DNA of 64,000 bases. It comes from Pseudomonas kitaguniensis (GTDB taxonomy: Bacteria; Pseudomonadota; Gammaproteobacteria; Pseudomonadales; Pseudomonadaceae). Positions 28,601-37,715 of this stretch are shown piece by piece. Below the pieces are notes generated by a model. That model worked only from the letters and a program-made list of their open reading frames with translations, made no database searches and was not told the DNA's origin. Made by a program: the position numbers and the translations under genes. The stretch covers positions 1 through 64,000 of the forward strand of contig NZ_VUAZ01000052.1 in the NCBI RefSeq assembly GCF_009296165.1, given 5' to 3'. Numbering within the stretch: the stretch's first letter is position 1; each line of letters opens with the position of its first letter.

Positions 28601-31600
28601 CAACAGCGGTTGTGCGTCTTCAAGCATGTACGCCAGGCGCTCCACCGGGTAGCTCGGGTCCAGCGGCACGTAGGCGCCACCGGCCTTGAGAATGCCCAAC
28701 AGGCCGATCAACAGCTCCAGCGAACGCTCGACACACAGCGCCACCGGGCTATTGGCAACCACGCCTTGCGCCCGCAGCGTGTGCGCGACCTGGTTGGCGC
28801 GCCGGTTCAATTCGGCGTAGCTCAGGCGTTGGCCTTCAAAGCACAACGCATCGCGCTGCGGGGTGCGCTCGGCTTGCTGTTCAAACAACTGGGCGAAGGT
28901 CAGGTGCTGCGGCACCTCCATCTCGGTGCGGTTCCACTCGACCACAGTGCGTTGCCATTCCGCCGGCATCAACAAGGGCAGGGCGGCGACTGCGCGCTGT
29001 GGCTCGGCCAGCGTTTGTTCCAGCAAGTGTTCCAGGCGCGCGAGGGTTTGGCGCGCGCTGTCTTGGGTAAACAGGTCGAGGGCGAACATCAGCTCCAACT
29101 GGATCGGCGCATTGGCCGGGCACAGAACGTGCAGGTCGAGGTCGCATTCGGAATGTTTGAGCGGCGTGTCGAGGGCTTGGAAGGCCAGCCCCGGAAACTG
29201 CAAGCGCGACTCCATGGCCAATTGCTGCGCGACCATCACTTGATACAGCGGCGCATGGCTGAGGCTGCGCGGCAGTTGCAGGCTGTCGACCAATTGCTCG
29301 AACGGCAAGTCCTGATGCTGCAGGCCTTCGCGCAAACGGCTGGCGATTTGGCTGACCAACTCACTGAAGTCGGTTTGCGCGGTAAAATCAGCGCGAATCG
29401 CCAGGTTGTTGAGCAAGATCCCCAGCAAACCCTCGGTGCCTGGTTGCTCGCGGTGAGTCACCGGCGTGCCGATCAGCACCGTGGCATCGCCACTCAAACG
29501 GTGCATCAGTACCGCAAAGCCTGCGAACAACACGCAGAACGGCGTGGTGCCCAAGCGACTGGCGAAGGCTTGCACGCGGCCGCTCAGGCCGGCGCTGAGT
29601 TCACGCTGTACCAGGCCTGCGCGGTAGCTTTGCACCGACGGCCGTGGGTGGTCGGTGGGCAACGCCAGCAACGGGCTGGCGTCCTGGTCGCGGCGGTCGA
29701 GGGTGCGCGTCCAGTAATTGAGTTGACGCGTGAGTTCGGCGCCTTGCAGGTGCTCGCGCTGCCACAGCGCGAAGTCGGCGTATTGCAGGGGCAGGGCGGG
29801 CAATTGCGCGGCGCTGCCGTTGCAACGCGCTTCATAGCCCAGCGCCAGTTCGCGCAGGGCGATGGTTGCCGACCAGGCGTCGGAGACCAGGTGATGCAAG
29901 GCGATGCCCAGCACATGCTCGCCCGGCGCCACTTTGAGCAGGCGCGCACGCAGCAGCGGTGGCGCCGTCAAGTCGAACGGTTGTTCAAAGGTCGCTTGCA
30001 GCGCGCTGAATTGCGCGCCCTCACGCGCCGTGGCGCTCAGGTTCGACACATCTTCGAACGGCAACGCGAAGTCCAGCGCCGCGCTGATCTGCTGGCTGGG
30101 CACGCCGTCGACACTGCGGATGCCGGTGCGCAGGATTTCGTGACGTACCAGCAAGTCATTCAGGCTCGCCTGCAGCGCTGCAATATTGAGTTGACCTTCA
30201 AGGTGCAGGGCAAACGGGATATTGAACAGCGTGGTGCCCGGTGTCAGTTGCTCGATAAACCACAGCCGTTGTTGCGAGAACGACAACGGCAGCAGCGCTG
30301 GCCGAGGCTTGGCCTGCGGCGCACTGTGCGCGGCGGTGTGCGCTGTGGCGGCGTGCGCCTCACGCTCGGCGATGGCCACGGCCAGCAGCGCGACGCTCGG
30401 CTGTTCGAACAGCACGCGCAGCGGCAGGTCGAGTTTGAACTGGCTGCGCAAGCGCGCGACGATCTGGGTCGCCAGCAGCGAGTGGCCGCCGAGGGTGAAG
30501 AAATTGTCTTCCACGCCGACGCTGTCGCGACCGAGCACCTGCGCCCAGATAGCGGCGATGGCGGCTTCGCGTTCGTTGCGCGGTGCGATGCTTTCCAGCG
30601 TGTCGGCCTGCCAGTTCAGTTGCAGCGCGGCGAGGGCTTTGCGGTCGACCTTGCCGTTGTTGTTCAGCGGCAAACGTGGCAGGCATTCAAACGCCGCCGG
30701 CACCATGTACGGCGGCAGTTGCGCGCGCAGGTGTTGGCTTAAACCGCTGTCGCCCAGCGTGTCGTCATGCGCCGACCAGTAGGCCACCAACCAGGCTTCA
30801 CCGACGCTGTTCTCGCGCAGCAGCACGGCGGCTTCGCGTACGTTCGGGTGCTGCGCCAGGCGGTGTTCGATTTCAGTCAGTTCGATGCGGTGCCCGCGCA
30901 ATTTGACTTGCTGGTCGCGCCGGCCGAGGTATTCGATCACGCCATCGGCGCGCCAGCGGCCGAGGTCGCCGGTGCGGTACACGCGGCCGTCGAGGTGCGG
31001 GTGCTGGATAAAGGCCTCGGCGGTACGCTGCGGGTCGTGCAGGTAGCCACGGCCGACGCCGACGCCGCCCACGCAAATTTCCCCGGCCACGCCAATCGGC
31101 ACTGGGCGCAGGGCTTCATCCAGCACGTACAAGCGGTTGTTGGCCGTCGGCTGGCCGATCGGCATATGGCTGATGCTGGCGTGCGGCGCTTGGGTAATCG
31201 GTTGGAACGCCACGTCATCCGAGCATTCGGCCGGGCCATAAGCGTTCATCAGCGCGATGCCGGGGAACCGCGCAAACCAGTCGCGGGCCACCGTCGGCGG
31301 CAGTGCTTCGCCGGTCGGCAGCACCCAGCGCAGGTCCGGCAGTTGCAAGTCGCACGGGCACAGCGCAAGCAGCGTGCGCATCAGGCTCGGGACGATTTCC
31401 AGCACATTCAGGCGCTCGCTGGCGAGCACCTGCAGCAGGCGTTGCGGGTCGTGGGCAATCTCGTCCGGCAGAATATGCACGGTCGCGCCGAGTACTGGCG
31501 CGGCGAGGAACTGCCACACGCAAATGTCGAAAGCCACCGACGCGGTCTGCGGGATGCGGTCAGCCGCGTTCAGCCCCAGCGCCGGGACTTTGCCAAAAAT

Positions 31601-33536
31601 GTTATTGAGCATGCCGCGTTGTTCGATCATCACGCCCTTCGGCGTGCCGGTCGAACCCGAGGTGAACAGCACGTAAGCCAGGCTGTTCGGGCTGCCAAGG
31701 GGCGCCAGCGGCGCGTCGTTCGGGGTGTTCCAGGCCGCTTCGGCAAACAGCGCCGTGGGCGCGAGGTCGAGGCCGCTGAGCAATTGATCGAGTAGCGCGT
31801 GGCAATCTTCAGTCGCCACCAGCAGCGGCGCGCGCGACAGGGTGAGGATCTCGCGCAGGCGCTCCGGCGGGTGGTTGACTTCCAGCGGCAGCATCGCCGC
31901 GCCGGCCTTGAACACGGCAATCATGCAGGTTAACAACGCCAGGCCACGCGGCGCGACCAGCGCGACCAACTGGTCTTCGCCAGCACCGGCGGCGCGCAGC
32001 GCATGCGCCAGGCGGGTGGCGCGCCGGTCCAGCTCGGCGTAGGTCAGCGACTCGCCGTCGCAGACTGCGGCAATCTGCTCGCCGCGCTCTGCGACGTGCC
32101 TGGCAAACAGCTCGGCGTAACTTTTGCCCAGCGCAAAATCGTGCGGGTTCACGGCCCATTCGCCGAGCAATTGCTGACGCTCGTCAGTGGCCAGCAGCTC
32201 GAAACTGCCCAGCGGCGCCTCGGGCGCGGCGAGCATGCCGCGTACCAGGCTCGCCAAGTGGCCGAGCAAACGCTGCACGGTGTCGGCCTCGAAACGTTCA
32301 CGGTCGTACGACACGCGAATGCCCAGTTGCTCGCCGGGCAGGATCACCACGGTCAGGCCGTAGTGGGTGTGCACGCTGTGGTCCATGCCATCGAGGGTGA
32401 ACTGGAAACCACCGTGCAGAATCTGTTCGTCAATCGGCGCGTTTTCAAACACCAGAATGCTGTCGAACAGGGTTTCGCCACGCGGGAAATCGCTCCAGCC
32501 CTGAATGTCGGTGAGCGGCGTGTGTTCGAAGTCGCGCATGTCGACGTTGAGCCCTTGCAGCGCGCTGAGCCAATCACCCAAGCGCGCTTGCGGGTCGACG
32601 CTGACGCGCAGCGGCAAGGTATTGATGAACAGGCCGATCATCTCGCCGACGCCGGTAAGCTCGCCGGCGCCCGGCCACGGTGACGCCGAAGACCACGTCG
32701 CGTTGCCCGCTGTAGCGCGACAGCAGCAGCGACCATACGCCCTGGAAAAACGTGTTCGGGGTAATCCGGCGGCTGCGGCAGAAGCTGGCCAGCGCCTGGG
32801 TTTCGCTCGCGCTGAGGTGAATCAACTGATCGGCGACCAGCACCGCGTCGGTGTAGCGGTCGCGCGTCACGCCATTGTCGACCGTCAGCGCGGTCGGTGC
32901 GTTAAGCCCCTGCAACTGACCGCGCCAGAACTGCTCGGCTTTGCCAGCGTCCTGGCGTTGCAGCCATTGAATGTAGTCACGGAACGGCCGAGGGCTTTTG
33001 ATCTGTGGCGTGCCACCGTTGCACAAGGCCTCGTAGACCTTGAGAAAGTCCACGGTCACCAAGGAGATGCACCAGGCGTCCATCAGGATATGGTGGAAGC
33101 TGCGGATGAATTCATACGACTCGTCCGCCAGACGCACCAGGCGAAAGCGAATCAGCGGCGGTTTGGACAGGTTGAAGCCGAGTTTCTGCTCGTCTTCGAG
33201 CAGCGTACGAATACGCGCTTCCTGTGCCGCTGGCGCCAGCCCGCGCAGGTCGAGGGTATCCAGCGGCACCTTGACCTCGCGGTGGATCACCTGCACCGGT
33301 TGCTTCTGGGTTTTCCACTGGAAGCTGGCGCGCAGCGACGGGTGCAACGCGACCACTTGACGCCAGGACTCAAGGAACGCGCCTTCATCAATGGCCCCAC
33401 CGATGCGGTAACGATCCTGCATCAAGTACACGCCGGAGTCTTCGTGCAGCAGGGAGTGAAACAGCATCCCTTGTTGCAGCGGTGACAGCGGGTAGACATC
33501 TTCGATCGGATTGCGGGTGGTCTGTTCGGTGGTCAT
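19628..33536 (-). CDS. NRPS: C-A(Dab)-T-C-A(X)-T-C-A(Ser)-T-C-A(Ser)-T-E, broken by a frameshift near 32665
   Basis: Two frames (33536-32574 and 32641-19628) form one protein of about 4640 residues. The first runs to GVTVAGR and then goes off frame; the second resumes with GEMIGLFINTLPLRV, the normal continuation. Restoring one G near 32663 and one near 32666 gives VAGRPAELTGVGEM. Domain order: C (HHILMDAW); A with pocket D-I-W-E-L-T-A-D-D, Dab; T; C (HHLVSDAW); A with pocket D-S-A-E-L-G-T-V-D, substrate not assignable; T; C (HHCATDD, Gly replaced by Asp); A with pocket D-V-W-H-F-S-L-I-D, Ser; T; C (HHSATDG); A, same Ser code; T (GGDSILG); and a complete epimerase (HHLVIDAVSW), making the second Ser D-configured. 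The two Ser adenylation regions are near-identical DNA. The start ATG is 46 bp after the preceding gene. Confidence 0.85.
21425..22640. repeat. internal repeat copy A within the second NRPS (Ser adenylation domain of the fourth module)
   Basis: This block aligns without indels to 24512-25727 at a constant offset of 3087 bp (1029 codons, one module). By eye nearly all bases agree, and differences are mostly at third positions. It encodes the Ser-specific adenylation domain just upstream of the last carrier and epimerase. Confidence 0.85.
24512..25727. repeat. internal repeat copy B within the second NRPS (Ser adenylation domain of the third module)
   Basis: Partner of 21425-22640. Both copies carry identical pocket residues (D-V-W-H-F-S-L-I-D) and long identical DNA stretches, whereas the flanking C and T domains are much less alike. 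This pattern suggests domain duplication or gene conversion limited to the A domain. Confidence 0.85.
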
Positions 33537-33582
33537 TCAAAACGTCCTGCAAAAAAAGGGGCTACGGCGCCGGGCGCGGCGG

Positions 33583-36500
33583 TTACAGGTCGGCGTCGTT
33601 GAGCTCGGCCATCAGCGCGTTGAGTTCGTCTTGCGACATCCCGGAGGCACTGAACTCGGCGCTCTCGGCTTCGACATGGCGAGCGTCCAGCGGCTGCGCG
33701 ACGCTGGCCATGGCGGCAATAGTCTGGTGTTCAAACACATGCTTGGCCGACAGCGCGATGCCGTGCTCATGCGCCTGCGCCACCACTTGCAGGCTGAGGA
33801 TCGAGTCGCCGCCAATCGCAAAGAAATTCTCGGTGACGCTGATGCTCGACAGCTTCAAGACCTTGGCGACGATGCCGTGCAGCGTGGTTTCCATCGGCGT
33901 GCGCGGGGCAACGTGGGTGCTTTGGTCAAAGGCGTCCGGGTCGGGCAATTGGCGCGTGTCGAGCTTGCCGTTCGGCGTGCGCGGAAACGCGCTGAGGGTC
34001 AGCACGCGCGCGGGCACCATGTACGACGGCAAGCGCTCGCCCAGGTAGCGCTTGAGCGCTTCCGAATCCGGCGCGTAGCCATGCGCGGCCAGCACGTAGG
34101 CGAGCAGGCGTTTGCCGGCAGGTTGGTCCTGCACGATCACCGCGGCTTCGCGCACGTCGCTGTGGCTGCACAGTTGGCGCTCGATTTCGCCCAGCTCGAT
34201 GCGGTAGCCGCGCAACTTGACTTGATGGTCCTTGCGCCCCAGGAACGCCAAGCGCCCGTCGGCCAGCCAGCACGCCAGGTCGCCGGTGCGGTAGGCGCGG
34301 GTGCCATCGGCGAGGGTCACGAAGGCCTTGGCGGTTTCAGCGGGTTTGTTGCGATAACCGCGCGCCAGGGTCGGCCCGGCAAGCACAATTTCGCCGGGTT
34401 CGCCGATACCGCTGGCGGCCTCGTGCTCGTTCAATACGCGCAGGTCCATGCCGGCAATCGGTCGGCCGATGGTCAAGGCGCGCTCAGGGCTGAGCACGTC
34501 GCAGGTCGCCCACACGGTGGCTTCGGTCGGCCCGTATTCGTTGACCAGCAGGGCGTGCGGCAAGGCTTTACTGTGCTGGGCGATCAGCGACGGCGGGCAG
34601 GCCTCACCGGCGACGATCCAGCAGTGCAGGCTGTCGGCGCTGCCGAGTTGATCGAGCAACGCCTGGTACAACGACGGCAGCGACAGGCCATGGCTGACGC
34701 GGTGCGCGGCGATCAACTGCGCCAGGCGCGGCATGTCGAGTTCTTCACCCGGCGCCGGCAATACCAGGCGCCCGCCTTGGGCCAGGGTCCAGAAAATACC
34801 CGCCACCGAGCTGTCGAAGGCAAACGAGGACAGCAGCAGGTAAGCGCTGACTGGCGCCGCATACGCGGCCATGCGCACCTGCGTTGAATAGCTCAGCGCG
34901 GCGTGGCTGATTTCCACCGCCTTGGGTGCGCCGGTGGAGCCGGAGGTGTAGATCAAATACGCCAGGTCATCGGCGTGGGGCAGTGGCAACGACGGCAAGG
35001 CTTCGCCGCCGTGCAGGTCGTCCAGCACAAAGCATTGCAGGCCAGCCGGCACGCTGTCGGCCAGTTCCGGGCTGACCACGATGTGCGCGATGCCGCTGTC
35101 GGCGAGCATGTAAGCGCGCCGCTCCTGCGGGTAGCTCGGGTCGACGGGCACATAGGCGCCACCGGCCTTCAGCACGGCGAGCATGCCGACGATGGCGGCG
35201 TTGCTGCGCGGGAACAAAATGCCCACCGGCACGCCCGCGCCGATGCCGGCGTTGACCAGTTGGTGCGCGAGTTGCGTCGAGCAGGCGTCGAGTTGCGCGT
35301 AGCTCAGGTCGCCATGTTGGTCACTGAGGGCGACGGCGCTGGGGTGTTGCTGCACTTGGCGAGCGATCAGCTCGACCAGCGTGACCGCTTCGATCTGCGG
35401 CGGTTGCGCCTGGCTCGCGATGATCTGCGCCTGCAGCGGGCCGTTCATCGGCAGTTGCGCCCACGTGTGTTGAGGTTCGGCCAGCGCCGCCAGCAGCAAC
35501 TGCGACCATTGTTCGGCGAGGCAGGCGGCCGCTTCCGCGCTGAGCACGTTGCGGTCGTAGATGATCTGCGCGTTGAGCTGGTCGGCGCCTTGATGCACGT
35601 GCAGGCATGCCTTGGCCGGGCTCATCACCGCGCTGGCGTCGCGTTCACGGGCGTCGCTTGCACGCCAGGCAAACGCGTAGCCGCCCTTGAGGTCTTGGGT
35701 GTAATAGTCTTGCCAGCCCGTGGCATGTTCGACCACGGCGCTGACGTGGCGGCTCTGTTCCAACAGCGTGGCCTCGGCTTGCAGGTCGATGCGCACGGGC
35801 AGGGCTTGCTCAAACAGGCCCACGGCGCTGTCGAGTTCCGGGCCTCGGCTGGCATGCATCAGGCTGATCGGCACGTGTTGTTGCCCTGACAAACGCCCCA
35901 GCAGAACGGCCCATGCCGTCAGCATCAGGTCGGCGGTCAATGCCGGCTGCAATGCCGGCTGCAATGCCGGGTAGTACGCCAGGTTCACCGCCACGCGCGC
36001 CGGGGCAAACCCGCCGCCCAGCGGCGTTTCCAGCGACAACTGCAAGGCGTGCTGTTCGCTGTCGGCCGAGGGATTCCAGAACGCCGTACCGGGGTGCTCG
36101 GGCGCGTCTTCGCTGAGGCTCCAGCGCCACTCCGCGTAGTCGGCGTATTGCAGGGTGTCGGACAGGTCGGGCGGGGTGTCTTGCAGCAGGGCCTCGGCCA
36201 GCAATTTCAGGCTGGTGAGGTCGAGGTGGCTGCTCGCAGCGGCCAGGTGCAACTGCGGCCCATCGGGCAATTGCAGCAGCGTGACCGCCAGCGGTTGGCT
36301 CCAGTCGCGCGTGGCCAGTGCGGCCTGTTGCTCAGCCGGGCTGAGGTGACGCAAATCCTTCAGCGTAACGCTCAGCGAGGTGGTGTCATGGATCACCTGC
36401 ACCGGGTGGCGCAAGCCCGGCACGCTGGTCAGTTGAGTGCGCAATATCTCGCTGCCGTTGGCCAGCGCTTGCAGGCGCTGGGTCAGCGTGTGGGCGTCCA

Positions 36501-36624
36501 GCGTCTGGCTGATCGACCATTGCAAATGGCAACTGAACGGGTGTTCGGTTGCACCGTTGAGGTGTGGGTACAGCGCCGCCTGTTGCGGCGAGATGCGAAA
36601 ACCTTGAAGTCCGTTCATGTTCAA
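33583..36624 (-). CDS. NRPS, first module: degenerate C-like domain, A (His), T
   Basis: The protein has 1013 residues. Residues 1-400 have a condensation fold signature, but the catalytic motif reads SSHLDLTS (near 135), with only one His and no DG. The adenylation domain (about 410-900; core YTSGSTGAPKA) has pocket D-S-A-L-I-A-E-V-W, which I recall as the histidine code of Pseudomonas siderophore synthetases. The carrier domain has GGDSILS near 940. The natural partner for the acyl-His bond is the active C domain at the end of the loading protein. A TauD hydroxylase is encoded just upstream (28-bp gap), so the residue is probably beta-hydroxy-His and the disarmed C-like domain an interface for that enzyme. 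There is no C-terminal communication domain that I can identify. Confidence 0.87.
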   Translation of the reverse strand: MNMNGLQGFRISPQQAALYPHLNGATEHPFSCHLQWSISQTLDAHTLTQRLQALANGSEILRTQLTSVPGLRHPVQVIHDTTSLSVTLKDLRHLSPAEQQAALATRDWSQPLAVTLLQLPDGPQLHLAAASSHLDLTSLKLLAEALLQDTPPDLSDTLQYADYAEWRWSLSEDAPEHPGTAFWNPSADSEQHALQLSLETPLGGGFAPARVAVNLAYYPALQPALQPALTADLMLTAWAVLLGRLSGQQHVPISLMHASRGPELDSAVGLFEQALPVRIDLQAEATLLEQSRHVSAVVEHATGWQDYYTQDLKGGYAFAWRASDARERDASAVMSPAKACLHVHQGADQLNAQIIYDRNVLSAEAAACLAEQWSQLLLAALAEPQHTWAQLPMNGPLQAQIIASQAQPPQIEAVTLVELIARQVQQHPSAVALSDQHGDLSYAQLDACSTQLAHQLVNAGIGAGVPVGILFPRSNAAIVGMLAVLKAGGAYVPVDPSYPQERRAYMLADSGIAHIVVSPELADSVPAGLQCFVLDDLHGGEALPSLPLPHADDLAYLIYTSGSTGAPKAVEISHAALSYSTQVRMAAYAAPVSAYLLLSSFAFDSSVAGIFWTLAQGGRLVLPAPGEELDMPRLAQLIAAHRVSHGLSLPSLYQALLDQLGSADSLHCWIVAGEACPPSLIAQHSKALPHALLVNEYGPTEATVWATCDVLSPERALTIGRPIAGMDLRVLNEHEAASGIGEPGEIVLAGPTLARGYRNKPAETAKAFVTLADGTRAYRTGDLACWLADGRLAFLGRKDHQVKLRGYRIELGEIERQLCSHSDVREAAVIVQDQPAGKRLLAYVLAAHGYAPDSEALKRYLGERLPSYMVPARVLTLSAFPRTPNGKLDTRQLPDPDAFDQSTHVAPRTPMETTLHGIVAKVLKLSSISVTENFFAIGGDSILSLQVVAQAHEHGIALSAKHVFEHQTIAAMASVAQPLDARHVEAESAEFSASGMSQDELNALMAELNDADL

Positions 36625-36652
36625 CTCAACTGCAAAATGGGGTAAGTGGCGC

Positions 36653-37699
36653 TCACACAGCCACGTCGCTGGACAGCAAGGCCTCGGCCATGCCGGTCAT
36701 GATTGCGCGCTTGCCGGTGAAGGGCTCGCGACCATGCACCGCCAGCATGTTGTCGATAAACAGCACGTCGCCCTGTTGCCAGGTAAAGCGCACCAGCGAA
36801 TCCAGGTAGGCAGCGCGCAGCGACTCCAGCACCTGCGGCTCGATCGGTGTGCCGTCGCCATAAAAGGTGTTGGTGGGCAGGTCGAGGTCGTTGAAGTTGC
36901 CTTGCAGCGAGTCGCGGATGGCCGGTGGCAGGGTGCTGATGTGAAAGAAGGTCGCGTGGTTGAACCAGACTTCTTCGCCAGTGCGCGGGTGACGCACCGT
37001 CGCCGGCCCGCGTTGGCGGGTGCGCAGGCGGTTGTTTGGTTTCCATTCGACTTCAATGCCGACGCTGGCGCAGTAGGCTTCGACTTCGCTGCGCTCCGAG
37101 GACTGAAACACGCTCTGCCAGGGCAGGCCGAAACCGTCGCCGTAGTTGCGCACGTAGAGCACGCCTTTTTCACTGAAGCGTGCTTCGATTTCCGGGCTGA
37201 TGCGGTTTTTTACCGCTCGCGTCGAACCGATTGGGGTTTCGCCGCCGGTCTCGGAAGGCAGTTGGCAATAGAAGAACAGCCGCAGCGGAAAGCGCGGCGA
37301 ATACGAATGCTCGTTGTGCGGGAAAATCATCTGGTCGGCCGGGTAATCGGTCGAGGTGTAGATATTGCCGCCGACGCGGGTACGCGGTGAGGCGCGGAAC
37401 ATGTATTCCAGCGCGCCGGGCGACAGGGCAGCGATCACCTGGTCGAATTGCTCCACCGACGCCACGCCGAACCCGCGAAACAGCAGGGCGCCGTAGTGCA
37501 GCAGTTTTTGTTCGAGGCTTTCACGTTCGCTGGCGGCCCAAGCGGCGAGGTCGACGCCGCTGACTGTCGGCTCAATCACCAGCGGCAAGGCGTGGTCGGG
37601 GCTGAGCAGGCGTTCGCTGACCAATGGCTGTTGCGCGACGTTCAGCGCTTTGCGGCGTACACCGCCGAGTGTGCGGGGTGCTGGGGGCGCGATAGGCAT
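36653..37699 (-). CDS. TauD/SyrP-family beta-hydroxylase (Fe(II)/2-oxoglutarate dioxygenase)
   Basis: This enzyme of about 348 residues has the facial-triad pattern: HNE in IFPHNEHSYSP, the conserved PSETGGETP strand, a distal His in AVHGREPF, and a following Arg for 2-oxoglutarate. It belongs to the TauD/TfdA branch that hydroxylates Asp or His while tethered to NRPS carrier proteins. I choose the ATG at 37699 because AAGGTGG lies about 8 bases before it; an in-frame GTG at 37711 is the alternative. It sits between the acyl-loading protein and the His module, so beta-hydroxylation of carrier-bound His is the best guess, with Asp as the alternative. Confidence 0.82.
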   Translation of the reverse strand: MPIAPPAPRTLGGVRRKALNVAQQPLVSERLLSPDHALPLVIEPTVSGVDLAAWAASERESLEQKLLHYGALLFRGFGVASVEQFDQVIAALSPGALEYMFRASPRTRVGGNIYTSTDYPADQMIFPHNEHSYSPRFPLRLFFYCQLPSETGGETPIGSTRAVKNRISPEIEARFSEKGVLYVRNYGDGFGLPWQSVFQSSERSEVEAYCASVGIEVEWKPNNRLRTRQRGPATVRHPRTGEEVWFNHATFFHISTLPPAIRDSLQGNFNDLDLPTNTFYGDGTPIEPQVLESLRAAYLDSLVRFTWQQGDVLFIDNMLAVHGREPFTGKRAIMTGMAEALLSSDVAV

Positions 37700-37715
37700 A
37701 CAGGCATCCACCTTA

